DNA from: Heloderma charlesbogerti
Lineage: Eukaryota; Chordata; Lepidosauria; Squamata; Helodermatidae
Reading direction: 5' to 3'
NCBI GenBank assembly: GCA_026122225.1
Contig: JANEZZ010001513.1
Location: 372,001-436,000 of the forward strand
Length of the DNA: 64,000 bases
The notes below the pieces were generated by a model. It was not told the origin of the DNA and made no database searches. It saw only the letters and a program-made list of their open reading frames with translations. This document shows, piece by piece, positions 45,268 to 58,115 of the stretch. Made by a program: the position numbers and the translations under genes. Numbering within the stretch: position 1 is the stretch's first letter; each line of letters starts with the position of its first letter.

Positions 45268-45800
45268 AGAGCAATCCTATGGCAATTAGACACTGTCTAG
45301 CGGGCCATAGGATTGTTCGGTTTCTGGGAACTGAGGTCAGAGCCTTGGATCCCAGATACCATGCTCCCCGCCCCCTCGTAGCTAGTGCGGTTCTCTCCAC
45401 GCTGGCTATGTCTCCATGCTCAGAAATGGAGCATGGAGATGAGGGAAAAGGGGAGGTCCCAGGGGCAGGGAGGGGACCGGGGAAGCTGCATTATGCAGGT
45501 TCTTATCGGGTCTCCGGGCCCCTTCCCTCTCCCTCCCCAAAGCTGTGCCTCTTTATTTGTGCCTCTTTATTTGCCAGTAACATTGGCAGCGGCCACTTTG
45601 TGGGACTGGCCGGCTCAAGGGCAGCAGTAGGAATTGCAACTGGCGGCTTCGAGTGGAACGTAAGTACCTTCAAAAATGCAAGGTGGCTGGAGCACAGAGG
45701 AGAAGATTCCCTCTGTGCTCTAGCTGCCCTGCATAGGATAGGCGGCAGCCTCCAATTTTGGAGGCTGGTGACTATCCAGACAGGATTGCGCCCTAAGATA
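45268..45800. repeat. GC-rich foldback repeat, second copy
   Basis: It opens with GCAATCCTATGGCAATTAG, CACTGTCTAGCGGGCCATAG and closes with ATCCAGACAGGATTGCG. CTGTCTAG and CATAGGATTG boxes tie it to 18185-18525. The open frames of 196 and 120 residues here are compositional. Confidence 0.6.
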
Positions 45801-46002
45801 CGAGGAGTCTGTTGGGCCCTACATTCAAATTTAATATTCATTAAGACCCCAGATACAGTCCTCATTTAGTTATAAGCCTCAACTGTAAGGATTAATTACA
45901 CATATTTTACATTAAATTGGAGTCACTGTCACATATATCATACAGGGTTCGTTAGTAACGTTGACTTAATTGGGCACTATCTGGCCCCAGTGCTGCATCA
46001 GC

Positions 46003-46120
46003 TAGATCAGGGGTGTTGAACCTCAAGCCTGCAGGAAAAATCCAGCCCTCCCCCTAGCCCCCCCTCCTTCCCCCTAACTACCTATTCGTTTGTTGGTTTC
46101 CAAGCTTTTGTGCATTTTTT
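46003..46120. repeat. Possible hAT-type MITE end
   Basis: GATCAGGGGTGTTGAACCTC resembles the common CAGGGGTGTCAAAC end of vertebrate hAT elements. The other end was not found. Confidence 0.35.
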
Positions 46121-46434
46121 TCCCCATTCTAAAAAACGGAAAAGCCTCTCTTAAGGCCTAGTGCTGGCAGTAAAAGCTTTAAGTTACAGTATGCTGCTAG
46201 TTTGTCCCCACCCTATTTTGCCTTCAGCCCACGCAGTACCTGAATGAAGCCCCAGACAATCAAACCAATCCTTAATTTCACAATTGCTCTCCTGTCTTTA
46301 AACAAATATCGTATCTCGTGATTAGAAGTTTTCAGTTTATGTTCTGAACAGGATCTACTCAGTTAAAACCCAGTATATTCTAATGGGTGTCATAACAACT
46401 GATTAGTTGTTATGTTTACCAAGGAAATATATGA

Positions 46435-46530
46435 ATTCAAAGATTTAAATCACTGATTTAAAGATCAGTCATTTTTTTCTCGGTGGTTTAAATCATGAAT
46501 TAGATTCCCTTGCTTTAAATCAATTTCCCT
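46435..46530. repeat. ATTTAAATC-type repeat
   Basis: Several inverted TTTAAATCA/TGATTTAAA words are packed together, a pattern seen in a vertebrate non-autonomous DNA repeat. Confidence 0.45.
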
Positions 46531-48644
46531 ACCCTTCACCATCACCTCTGTACTGGAGAACAGGTTCTTCCTGACAGGCTAAACCATGGCTACCCATTTA
46601 CATCAGCAGTGATGTCAGCTACAGTGAGGATTCACCCAGCCAATGGCTAGGTGCTGGATAACCATGATAGCAATTGTTTAATGAGATTTGGAAGGCGAGT
46701 TGGAGATGACTTAGGTCTGGCATGAAGTGTGAGTTCTGAGTGACTGGTTGGGTATATAGCCCCATCCAGGAGTAGATACAACCAATACTGATTGGAATAG
46801 GACATTCTCTGAGTGAGAATGCAGATGTATTGGCAGCAGAAGCCAGATTATCATCTTTGGCACCAGCCTCAGCATACCCATGAACTGCAAGCAGGTGGAG
46901 AGACAAGATGGGTGGCAACTGCATGTTTGGCGGAACATAAAATACTTATGGAAGTCTCTGTGTTCAACCCAGATTCTTTCTGCAGATGCCAAATATTACA
47001 CCACTTAGGCATAAATTGTAGATGTTTAAAAACTTTTCAAGACAACTGCAGGTGAGATACATGCTCTGCTGTAATTTATCAATGTGAGAAAGCCCACTTC
47101 CACTTTTTGAAGGCAAAATTACAACCATGTGGCATTATCGTTGTGAAAATAAAGGGCAGGGGGGGACAACTAGTGCAGGGATACTCAAATATTTGTTGCA
47201 GTTCTCTTCGTACTCTCACCTTTCTTGTCCTGCCAAAATATGTGCAGTTCACCATTTTCTCTCTCTTCTCACCTGTATTATAGCACTGTCTTCTACAATC
47301 TGCTACACTATCCCTCTCCACTGGCAGGGGGCTGTATGTCAAGGTGTACCGTGCTTGAACAAAGCTGTGTTGACTGGCCTCTCTGGACTCAAATATTTAT
47401 AATAGCGTAGGACATATCATTCAGATTACTGTGTTTCACAGATGGACAGAAGATGTGAGCAAGATGCCCCATGTTTAAGTTAGGACAATGAATAACTTAG
47501 TAAAGCAAATACTGATAATATAAGCAACAGAGGGTGGCTTTTCACCTTATTGGGAAGCAACAATAGAAGGATGTCCCTGTTGACTTGAGAATTCTTTTCT
47601 CATGCTTCAAGATACTGTGCAAATGGGGGGCACTCTGATTTTCCCCAGGGAAAGTTCTACCCACATTCTTGCATCTTACACTACTCAGAAGCAAAGAAAG
47701 AGGATTCATACGTCACTTGTGCTGCTTCTTTTTATGTGTTAGCTCAATGTTCTGCTCCAAATTTCACGTGCTATAGAAGTTCTGCTCCTAGCTAAATCAC
47801 ATGCTTTAAGTAGAAAAAAACAGCTGGGGGCGGTGGGGAAAGAGTGCTAACAAAACCAAGTTTGCTAGGCAGTTTTATCTGGCTAAAATAATTCCTGAGC
47901 ATGAAGGATTATCTGTTGAGTCAAAAAAAGGAGGAAAAAACAGCTAAAAAGTAGAGAGTATTTACAGGCTAAGCAAGAAACTGAGACATTTGAACAGATT
48001 TATCCAGATAAATCAATTTGTTTACTTAGTCATAGTACTAAGCCTTGTCACATACTCTTAAAATATCAAAGACACCAAAAGAGTGTAGCACTAACAAGAA
48101 ACCCAGAACCATTCCCAGCTACTGAAATGCCTGCTCAATTACAAACATTTCGCTTAAAAACAAAAACAGTGATGCTCAGGTTTGGTAGATTCCTCAGAGA
48201 CAAGAGCACCAGGGCTGTCTTCCCTTCTGATGAACTCAGCGAGCAATATATCTCATATCTGCATCTTATCGTACTGGTGTGTAATATTCAAGTGAAATTA
48301 TTCCATACCAATACGGCATCCCTAATATCCTACCGTCTATGCTCAATATTCTGATTTGCAAACCTGCTACTCTAGGCAGCAGCTTTGACTCCCAACCTAG
48401 ATAGCTGGGGCTAGCCATATCAGACGGATCACTAGTGAAGGCCATGGATAACTAGATCCAGACCCTGACACTGGATCTAAGACAGAGCCTGTTAGCCAAG
48501 AGACACTTGAACAAGGAACTCCAAAGACCACAACTCCTGAGTCTGAGGTCCCCAAGGCACTGACCACTTCCCTACCTGCTGCTCCATTCTCCCTAACACC
48601 GGATTACAAGTGCAGGCAACAAATCAGGAGAGAACTAATGGAGA

Positions 48645-49330
48645 AGATATTTATTTATTTGTATAATCATTTGTATGCTGCCTTTTAGGACCAAATCCTC
48701 ACAAAGCAGCTCACATGATAAAACATTAAATATATAGCACAGTTTAAAAATCCAAGTCAATCCAAACAATCACATAGCAGGAACCGATTAAAATAATAAA
48801 GGTACAGGCCAGTTCTAATGAAATCCTCCAACAACACAGAAACTAAAGCACAATTTCCACACACATGAGTTACAATATAAGAGAAAAACAAACGAAAAAA
48901 GTTTTTAAAGCTCTCTTAAAAATATTCAGCACTGTGACCACATAGTGGAAAAAGAGTTTCAGAGTCTGGGGGCTACCTCTGAAAAGTCCCTATCTCTCAT
49001 GCCCTTCAATCAAATTCATTTTACAGGCAGATCTCTGAGCAGGGCAGTCCTTCAAATAACCTGGTCTCAAACTGTTCAGGGCTTTATTAGTAAAAACTAG
49101 CACTTTGAATTGAGGCTGGAAATGCACTGCTAGAGTACTGGTGTCATGTGATCTCTGTAACTGGTACTGTATTGGTGTCACATGATCTGATTGCCCAGCT
49201 CTCACCAACAGCTGTGTGGCCACATTTGGCACCAGCTGAAGTTTTCTGATCAACTTCAGGGTCAGCCCCATGTAGAGCGCATTACAGTAATCCAGCATGG
49301 ATATGATTCATACATGGATAATTGTGGCAA
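48645..49330 (-). mobile_element. L2-type LINE, antisense, reverse transcriptase C-terminus
   Basis: The minus-strand frame (48990-49298) reads LDYCNALYMGLTLKLIRKLQ, LVPNVATQLLVRAG and QFKVLVFTNKALNSLRPGYL, a clear match to the thumb region of L2-clade reverse transcriptases. The antisense 3' UTR and tail extend to 48645 (ATATTTATTTATTTGTATAA). It is disrupted but more legible than the other L2-type pieces. Confidence 0.88.
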
Positions 49331-49434
49331 ACGTGGTCCTTTAGGGCAAGTGCAACCCAACACAATGTTGTACTACTCTGTTTATATCAACTCTCTGAAA
49401 GACATGAGCCTGCCCAGGGTTTAAGATCTTCTGA

Positions 49435-49715
49435 GAAGGCCCTTCTCTTGATCCCACTGCCATCAGAAGCATGTTTTATGAAGATGTGAGACAGGGCCTA
49501 CTCAGTGGCTGCTCCCAGTTTATGGGGCTTCCTGCCAGAAAAGTCTAGATTGGCTCCATCTCTGTTGTCCTTCCACTGACAAAGAAATACATTTCTATTC
49601 AGGCAAGTCTTTGGTATGTAAGTTGGTCTGCGGCTGAAGGCTTTTAACTGGTTCTGTCTATTTCTTTTATTGATGTGTTTTTATGTTTTTAATTTTATTA
49701 TGGTTAACAACTTGA
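49435..49715 (+). mobile_element. L2-type LINE 3' fragment, opposite orientation
   Basis: A plus-strand reading gives SLWGFLPEKSRLAPSL-like C-terminal residues, then an AT-rich UTR with TTTTATTGATGTGTTTTTAT. It lies tail-outward next to the antisense copy. Confidence 0.55.
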
Positions 49716-50995
49716 TGTCATGTTCCACAACCCCGAGCCCCTATCCTCAGCAGAAGAAGAGGCTTCTGAGTTAGCAGTTCACGGAGAGGTTTCAGCTACA
49801 GAAAGGCGTCATGAGACTTTTACCTCCTTAGGACCTAGTTCCCTAAGAAGACAGCAGGGACCTGCCCCTGTGTTACACTGCTGTCCTTGGACTCTGAGGA
49901 CTTCAGCCATGAAGACACCAGCATGCCACAGCCACCCCTGCATTGTTACAGTCTGAGGTTTTTAAAATGGTCCACAACCCTTTAAGAGAGAAGCTGTGTG
50001 GAGACAATGCTAATCAGTGTGGAGACAATGATAATGAGCTGAAGAAAGCCAAAACCTTACTTAAGGCTCAGTCATGATTTACTGCTTGTTGGAGCAACAC
50101 ACAGGCAAGCTTGTCCAACTTCCAGAGTAATTCCTATGTTTGCATTACAGAATAGACTATAAAAACTCCACAAAAACATAGAGGGTGAAATACAACATCA
50201 TGTGACCAGACTTCTGGTTGCACAACAGGACTTTTCCTTTCTCTTCTCTCCCTGCAGCCCTCCATATCCCCCAATCTACTCCAGAAGTAGATTTTGGAGG
50301 CACACAGGGGGCTGCAGTAAGCCACTGACAGAAGCTGTTCTGTTGGCAGAAAGGGCCAACTGGATACAACCCAGCAGAACAATTCAGATTACATGGTAAT
50401 GGATAATGAAATAATGCTACCACCTAGAAATGTTGTACATGGAACAGAGCTCCAGGACTAGTTTTATGGCTCAAAATGTTCCCAGACAATAGAGCAGAAA
50501 ACTACACTGGTGACATATTAGAGGTTTGGGGAAGAAATGTCATTTTTTTCTAGTCCATTAATGTTCCAGACTAAAAACAACTTCAAGCATTAGAAGTTCA
50601 AGCATTCAACATGAAGCATTAGAAATATTACAATAATATAGTTAGACATTACATTACTGCTTCTAAAATAGTTGTACCCATTATGATGTATCCACATGCA
50701 ACCCATTTTAAGAAAGGAGATTTGCTTTTATGCGCAAGTGAAGGTTTTTTTTTAAAACGCATTCATGCAATGGAAACTACTGTAATTGCTTATCTTTGCA
50801 GGATCTGTCAAAATCCATGATGGACTACAGTTGATCTTGGGGGTTATAGAACTGATTTAAAGCCAGCTTCTGCTGTTGTTTCACTATTCTCTTGCAATAT
50901 TAAGCATATTTCAGGTACTGAAATACATCAGCAGGCATTTATACCATCCTGGCTACTGCTGGAATCTGTTGTCCTTCAATCTAAAAATCGCTAGA

Positions 50996-51325
50996 GCACG
51001 CTATGCATGTTTAGGACACGTTCCTGGCTGCCACTGAAATTTCCCCAATCTGAGGCTGCTTTGAAAATCCTACAGCCCAACACTGTGTCTCTCGTATGCC
51101 TTGGTTTGCTCTGTGGTGGAGCACAGCCGGCGCAATACCTCCCACCGCCTGAGGAAGGATATGTTATGCATGTGTAGGACATGCTCCTGGCTGCCACTGA
51201 AGCTTCCCCAATTTGAGGCTGCTTTTAAAATCCTGCAGCCTAACTTTCTGTCTCTTGTATGCTTTGGTTTGCTCTGTGGTGGAGCACACCAGCACAACAC
51301 CTCCCGTTGCCTGAGGAGGGAAGTT
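50996..51325. repeat. Tandem duplication, 163-bp unit, two copies
   Basis: ATGCATGTTTAGGACACG (51003) and ATGCATGTGTAGGACATG (51166) start two diverged copies, both containing CTGGCTGCCACTGAA, TTTGCTCTGTGGTGGAGCAC and GCCTGAGGA. The family also appears near 53330 (TTTTACAGCCCAACATTCG). Confidence 0.85.
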
Positions 51326-51329
51326 GCAC

Positions 51330-51745
51330 CCCCCCATTCTCTCCCCTGCACGCTGGCAGCAACAACATTGGGAGCATGTGCCCCACCCTGCCCCCTTCTC
51401 CTCCTCCGTTCTCCCCCCTCAATGGCAGTGCTGCCCGCCCTCCTCCTCCCTTGTCACCCCCTCACCATTGCCCTCTATTCTCTCCCCCCACCTGGCTGTG
51501 AGACAGCAGCAACCCACCCCTCCTCTCCCTTCCCTCCTCCCATGATGATGATGGTGCCATCTGCTCTCTTTCCGGCACTGCCCTCTCTTCTCTCCTACCC
51601 CAGTTGCAATGAAAGTGGCAGCCGCCACCGCCCTACCCCCCCTCACTTCCCCAAGAATGGTGACAATGGTGATGATGACCCCGCACAGCCCTCCCTTTTC
51701 TCCCCCCCCCATGGCACTGCTGCACCACAGCCCTCTCCTTTGATG
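51330..51745. repeat. C/T-rich minisatellite-like block
   Basis: Imperfect units such as CTGCCCTC-CCTTCTCTCC with interspersed GATGATGATGG and CAATGGCAGTGCTG. The 255-residue plus-strand and 169-residue minus-strand frames are compositional. It follows directly on the 163-bp duplication. Confidence 0.7.
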
Positions 51746-52180
51746 TCTCATAGTGTGTGGTCCTTTCTCAGAGCAAGGCACTGTTGTGCAGGTGGCCCTG
51801 GATACTGCCTCTGCTGCGACAGTACAGGCGAACTCCACGGTCACCTCCCTGCCAATGTCTTGGACTAAGGAAGGACCCCTCACAGCAAGGCATTTGAGCC
51901 AGGCTCTCTGGAGAGCCATGCAGGCCACTCTCTCTTCTGAGTGGCTGCTGGAGCTTCCAAGACAGCCTACCTCCCTGGCACAGCTCTGGTGGCGCTCTAG
52001 AGAGCTGTGCCAGAAACTCTTGCTGCAAGGAGAGTGGCCAACATGGCTTTTTGGAGTGCCAAGTGGTGTGCACAGTTTTCCTGGGGCAGGACCTTCACCC
52101 TACTTCATGGAAGGGCTGGCCTTATGCTGGAGTGCTGGCTACTATTATGAGACAGGCTTCATATAGTTTAGAGAGAGAGC
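51746..52180. other. GC-rich open segment of unknown nature
   Basis: Open frames on both strands (51753-52166 plus, 51768-52073 minus) with ordinary-looking composition but no recognised family. It is probably the continuation of the same repeat complex. It carries an inverted pair, CTCTAGAGAG and CTCTGGAGAG. Confidence 0.3.
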
Positions 52181-52682
52181 TAGAAATCTTCCATTTTTGG
52201 ACTTTTCTAATTATCAGGGCATGCTGGACCACATTTTAATAATCCTGTCAATTAACTGTCAATTAACTGAATGAGGCCCAAGCATCTTCATGTAAGACAG
52301 AAAACTATGGGAAGAATCACACAGTGATGTCAACATACCTCATAATTTCAAAGCTTATTTCAGAATTAAAGCTGCTACAAAAAACATGAACTGAATCATC
52401 GTATGGGTGAATATCATTAAAGAGAACCATTTATCATGTTTGAGAACAAAGATGTTTCAGTGCCAAGTTCCCAACAAAGTAGTGTCTTAGTTGTAATTTC
52501 TGATGTGCAGGAGCTCATCATGAAATCCTCCATGGCCATACCCATGAGGACAATCCACTGTCACATCCCCAAGAGATATGCTTTTCTCATTTATACTCAA
52601 AGGAGCTAATGCTGATTGAAAACTCCATTGTAAAACACAGGAATTCCAAATAAACCAACAAACGTCTAATAAAAACTCACAA

Positions 52683-52760
52683 CTACGCAATCCTGTGGAT
52701 AGTTACCTGGGAGTAAGCTCTACTGAACTCAGCGGTGCTTACTTCTGACTGCAGAGGTTC
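52683..52760. repeat. AGTAAG-type repeat, good copy
   Basis: GCAATCCTGTGGATAGTTAC, CTGGGAGTAAGCTCTACTG and TGCTTACTTCTGACTG. Confidence 0.75.
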
Positions 52761-52769
52761 TGCTTGTAA

Positions 52770-53070
52770 ACGCATTAAGCTTTAACAAAAGATCTTCGGT
52801 CAGCTGAAATGCAGCCTTTGCTTTTAATTTGAAAATGCAATCTTTACACTTTGAACTAGGAATTCCATTAAAAAAAAGGGAAATAAGTATCAAAGAAAGT
52901 ATCCAGCCTCTGCTTTATTATTTTTCTCAACCTCTGACTTCCTTCTCTATGCTAATTTGTCACAAAAAATAATAAAACTTGAAAGCCTCATTATCATCTC
53001 ATTCATCTGCCAGAGCAGGGAGGTCTGTCAATTACCTTGGTGCTCCAGCAAATGATGTCATCGCTCCTCC
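52770..53070. other. Candidate conserved non-coding sequence
   Basis: Repeat-free, with words such as TTGTCAATTACC-like and ATGCTAATTTGTCAC. No coding frame. Weak call. Confidence 0.2.
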
Positions 53071-53278
53071 TCTGAAAAAAATCCTGGAGCTGTGATCCTG
53101 TGTCCCCAACCACCTCTACTAAATCACTTCAACAAAGGTGTAACTGAAAACTCAAAAGTACCTGATATAAAAACCCTGCTCTTGTGGAAAAGCTCTTTTC
53201 ACACTTTCAGTTTTCTTCAGTTAATTTATATTTATATTTTGAATTTCCTCTGTCATGGTACTCAATGTGGTATACATG

Positions 53279-53560
53279 GGGGCTTGGATCCAAATGTTCC
53301 TGGCTTGCACTGCAAAGTCTGAGACTGCTTTGGAAGTTTTACAGCCCAACATTCGTAGCTGTGTGAGCAAGGAGGAGGATCCCTGACTTTAGTTGATTTC
53401 CCCTTTCTGCTGCAGCCTTCCATCCAAACTGTGTTCTGGAGGGTCCCCCACCTGTCAGGACTGGATTGTCAGGTGGCTGTAGACAGAAGGGGAAGGTGAT
53501 GGTCAGAAAGTCCGTTTCATTAACAGAACTCCATTCCATTTAGGATCCAAGCCAGCATTT
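53279..53560. repeat. MITE with GGCTTGGATCCAAATG ends
   Basis: GGGCTTGGATCCAAATG (53281) is inverted as CATTTAGGATCCAAGCC (53536-53553). The interior shares TTTTACAGCCCAACA with the 163-bp duplication at 51000. Confidence 0.7.
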
Positions 53561-53639
53561 CCAGGCATTGACAGGTCCCATCCAGACACAGGCTAGATCC
53601 AGGCCTGCAAAGTTGTGGTATCATGTATCAAGACTTATG

Positions 53640-53705
53640 ATTTATGTAATATTTATTACATTTCTGTACTGACCCATAGCTGCAGTTCTCTGGGTGGTTA
53701 TGTAG
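53640..53705 (-). repeat. L2-type LINE 3' end, antisense
   Basis: ATATTTATTACATTTCTGTA, CTGACCCATAGCTGCAG and TTCTCTGGGTGGTTATG. Confidence 0.7.
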
Positions 53706-53839
53706 GATAACTGTCCAGAGCACACAGCATTATTATCAATAGCTGGAAAGTATCTATAGATAAGCTAAATACTATTGCTAGAGTAAAAGTATTTTTTGAA
53801 AAGCATAGAATGAAGGAAAGGTATAATATTAGGAAGCAG

Positions 53840-56460
53840 ATACATCAGTAGCTCCATCGAGAGCATCTGGGTTAAAATAAATGGAGCAAAGAATAAAAGG
53901 AACGTGGTGGTCGGAGTCTACTACTGGCCACCCAATCAAGAAGAAGACGAGGATGAAACTTTTGAAAAATAATTGCCAATGTTTCAAGGAAGCATGATAT
54001 GGTAGTAATGGGGGAATTCAATTTCCCTGGTATGTTGCAAGACAAATATGTTGTGAGACAAATTCTGCAAAACATGGCCTCCAGGAAATTCCTGACTTGT
54101 GTGGTGGATAACTTCCTCCTACAGAACGCAGAGGAAGGAACTAGAGGATTGACTATCTTGACTTGATCCTAACCAGCAGAGATGACTTAGTGGGTAAAGT
54201 AGCAGTTACAGGAACTCTGGGGGAAAGCGACCATGTTATACTTGAGTTCATGGTTCTAAAGGAAGCAAAAGCTGAGTGTAGCCAAACCCATACCCTGGAC
54301 TTTAGGAAAGCTGATTTTAATAAACTCAGAACAATGATAAGTAAGGTCCCATGGCAAGTGACTCTAACGAGAAAAGGAGTCCAAGATGGGTGGCCATTTT
54401 TAAAAAAGGAAATTCTCAAGGCACAATTACAAACAATTCCAACAAGAAAAAAAGGTGGAAGACAACAGAAGAAGCCAATGTGGCTTCACAAAAAGCTTAG
54501 AGATGACCTGAAAACAAAAAGGTACACATATAGGAAGTGGACGGAAGGCCAAGCAACAAAGGAAGAGTACAGGCAGGTAGCACAGAATTGCAGGGATGGC
54601 ATCAGGAAGACTAAAGCTGAGGACGAGCTGAGGTTAGTGGGGGATGCTAAAAGCAACAAAAAGGCTTTCTTCAGATACGTGCATAGTAAAGGACAGAGGA
54701 AAGAAATGGTGGTTCAGCTATTAAATAAGGATGGCAGAACGATAACAGATGACAAAGAAAAGGCAAAAGTGCCCAATTCCTACTTCAGCTCAGTCTTCTC
54801 CCAAAAGAGGGTCTATGACAAAGACCATGGCAAAGGTGAAGAACAGGCTGAAGGAACAGGATTGCAGCTTGAGATCGATAGGCATATGGTCAAGGAACAC
54901 CTGATTCCTTTGAATGAGTTCAAATCTCCAGGGCTAGATGAACTGCACCCTAGAGTAATAAAGGAACTGGCAGAAGAGCTCTCAGAACCACTTCTCTTTG
55001 AGAAATCATGGAGGACAGGTGAAGTGCCAGATGACTGGAGGAGGGCTAATGTGGTCCCTATCTTCAAAAAGGGTAAAAAGGAGGAACCTGGGAACTACAG
55101 ACCAGTCAGTCTGACATCAATCCCTGGGAAAATTCTGGAGCAGATCATAAAGCAATCCAGCTGGAAGCACCTTGAAAACAATGCAGTGATTACTCGAAGC
55201 CAACATGGACTTGTCAAGAACAAATCATGCTAGACAAATCTGATCTCATTTTTTGATCAAGTAACCTCCCTTGTGGACTGTGGGAATGCTGTGGACATAA
55301 TATACCTCAACTTCAGCAAAGCTTTCAACAAAATGCCCCATGATATCCTGATGAGCAAACTAGCTCAAAGTAGGCTAGGTGAAACAATGATCAGGTGGAG
55401 CCACAGTTGGCTACAGAATCGGACTCAAAGAGTGCTTATCAATGGGATCTTCTCAAACTGGGGAGAGATAACGAGAGGGGTACCGCAGGGCTCAGTCTTG
55501 GGCCCAGTGCTCTTCAGCATTTGTATTAATGACTTGGAGGAGGAGGTACAGGGAATGCTGATCAAATTTGTAGATGACACAAAATTGGGCGGGATAGCTA
55601 ATACTTTGGAAGACAGAAACAAAATTCAAAGTGATCTTAATGGACTGGAGAGCTGGGCAGAAAACCACAGAGTGAAATTTAATAGGGATAAATGCCAAGT
55701 TCTGCATCTGCACCTAGGAAAAAGAAACCAAATGCACAGTTACAAGATGGGGGATACGTGGCTCAACAACACTACAAGCAAGAAGGATCTTGGAATTGTT
55801 GTAGATCACAAGCTGAATATGAGCCAACAATGGGATGTGGCTGCAAAAAAGGCAAATGCTATTTTGGGCTGCATTAATAGATGTATAGCTTCCAAATCCC
55901 GGGAAGTACTAGTTCCTCTCTACTCAGCACAGGTTAAGCCTCATCTGGAGTGCTGTGTCCAGTTCTGGGCACCACACTTTAAGAAGGATGCAGGCAAGCT
56001 GGAGAGGGTTCAGAGGAGGGCAACAAAGATGATCAGGGGACTGGAAACAAAGCCCTATGAAAAGTGACTTGAAAGAACTGGGCATGTTTAGCCTTGAGAA
56101 GAGAAGACTGAGGGGAGATAGGATAGCGCTCCTCAAGTACTTGAAAGGCTGTCACAGAGAGGACGGCCAGGATCTCTTCTCCATCATCCCAGAGTGCAGG
56201 ACACAGAATAATGGGCTGAAGTGACAGGAAGCCAGATTTCGGCTGAACATCAGGAGAAACTTCCTGACTGTTAGAGCAATACGACAATGGAATCAATTAC
56301 CTAGGGAGGTAGTGGGCTCTCCCACACTGGAGGCATTCAAGATGAGGCTGGACAGCCATCTGTCAGGGATGCTCTGACTTGGATTCCTGCATTGAGCAGG
56401 GGGTTGGGCTCAACAGTCTTATAGGCCCCTTCTAACCCTACTATTCTATGATTCTATGAT
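53840..56460 (+). mobile_element. CR1 LINE, 2.6 kb, 5'-truncated, reverse transcriptase nearly open
   Basis: The copy begins within the endonuclease domain (IESIWVKINGAKNKRNVVVG, then VMGEFNFP) and ends with the CR1 tail of repeated ATTCTATG. A frameshift lies near 54150. From 54163 to 56067 a single frame covers the endonuclease end (GESDHVILEF) and the whole reverse transcriptase, interrupted by only one TAG (55231-55233) in the motif KSC-x-TNL, where leucine is usual. RVLINGIFSNWGEITRGVPQ and the catalytic box FVDD (55567-55578) are intact. The terminal block RVQRRATKMIRGLE is present. The lost 5' end and ORF1 make it inactive, but it is much younger-looking than the other LINEs. No clear target duplication was seen, as is usual for CR1. 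Confidence 0.95.
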
Positions 56461-57649
56461 CACTAAAAAAGGACGTGAATGCAATTTTTTGTAAACATAT
56501 TACTTCTAAGCAAGCCTTAAGCAGCAAGTGATTTGTGCACTGCAGCTAAAATAGGAAGGATAATATGGATCAATACAATGGTAGAAAGCAAGCCTTTAAA
56601 TTGCTTTTTCATGACATTCTGATTAACAGCTCTGCGAATCTCCACATTTTGAACCGTGGTAAGTTACCAACAGGCATGACATAAAAATACTTAAATGTGT
56701 CATCTATAATGGAGACCTCTTACATGTTGTTTAGAAAAAAAAATGTAACTGAAAAATGAAACATTTGTAACATATTTGAAACAAATTTGGGACAGAATTG
56801 TGCAAAAATTCAGATGATTTTAGTCTATGAAGGCCATACAAATCCACAGTGAGAATAATACTTGGTCTGCAAAGAAGCCTTTGGACTGTTGATAATTTAG
56901 GTTAACATCCCAGTCAATTGACATAGTTTATCCACTTACTTGAGTTGCAGTTCATTAAGCATAGTTGCAGTCGAAAGAGTAAAAAGCAACAAAGGATCAA
57001 AATCTCTAAAGCAAACTAGAATTGCTGTTTTTATATGGAATGGACTTGTGCTGATTCTTTTTTTTAAGTAATGGTTTTATTAAAGAATTTTACCAGAAAT
57101 AGATGCGCTTCCTGAAACAGAAGGGTGACCAATGATTTTTGGCAATTCCCACTTAAGCACCTGCAGTCTCCCTGCTTCTGTATCACATCCCAAGCATTTC
57201 CTGAGGGCCTCCTAGCCCCCGGGCAAAGCTTTTCAGAGGTGAAAGTACAAGGAGCTGCAAAGGGAGGCCACACTGCATGAGCGGCTTTTCATGCGCAGGT
57301 TTGGATGTAACCCATTCTTATTTCTTATATGGGGTGTCTTGGAAGATGTAAAGCTTTCATTCTATGGGCAATAAAATAATAATAAAACGTGTGGATATGA
57401 ATACACAATGAATACATGTTCTGGAAATATAACTAAAGAGTCACACTTAAAAATCTTCCCAAGGTATGCAATCCCACATTACTGGGTATAGCAGAGTAGG
57501 AGACAAGGTACATGTAAATATATGTTTTCTTTACTCCGTAACAGCTTGCCTTCTCAGTTGAACTCACAGACAAGATATCCAAAACCTGAATGCTTGTTCA
57601 AGGTAATAGTCCTGCCCTACCTGATTACAGTAATCTCCCCCTTCTGTTC

Positions 57650-58115
57650 CAGCTGGGGAAAATTAACAAACTACCTTTAAGCCAGGTGTGTGAAATGTGG
57701 AAGCCTTCACCATCTTAGGTAGGGAGCTTTATTTTTTTATTATTTATCAGCTGGAGGAGGATGAAGTGGTGGAAGTTGCAGCAAAGGCGTGCAGAAGTGA
57801 CACCCACCATGGTGATGCCCACCTTACAGAATGCCTTCCCCACTGGTATACAGGAGGCACCAACTGTGGGGTGCTTTAGGTGCCAATTAAAGATGCATCT
57901 CTTCATCCAGGTGTCCGATTGATTGATTAAAATTCTGGTAAAAACGAGGTGCTGCCCCGTTTGTTAATCATGGTGTTCTGAGTACTTGGTTTTAATGTTT
58001 TTATAAATATTTTATAGAAACATTTTTGGATTATGATGTATTTTAATCTTTCTGTATAAACCACTTAGATATATTTTTAAATATGGTAAATGGTATATCA
58101 GTTAATTAATGAAAT
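57650..58115 (+). mobile_element. L2-type LINE 3' fragment
   Basis: AGGCACCAACTGTGGGGTGC and AAAGATGCATCTCTTCATCC lead into an AT-rich UTR with TCTGTATAAACCACTTAGAT and a degenerate AATTAATGAAATAAGTAAC tail, consistent with an old L2-type 3' end. Confidence 0.5.

Noticed and set aside
45279..45869. 196-residue plus-strand open frame
   Set aside because: It lies in a GC-rich foldback repeat where stops are rare by composition. No recognisable domain.
49191..49424. Plus-strand 77-residue frame
   Set aside because: Antisense shadow of the L2-type reverse transcriptase on the minus strand.
51101..51868. 255-residue plus-strand open frame
   Set aside because: It spans a tandem duplication and a C/T-rich minisatellite, is rich in Pro/Ser/Leu, and is open on the other strand too. 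Compositional, not a gene.
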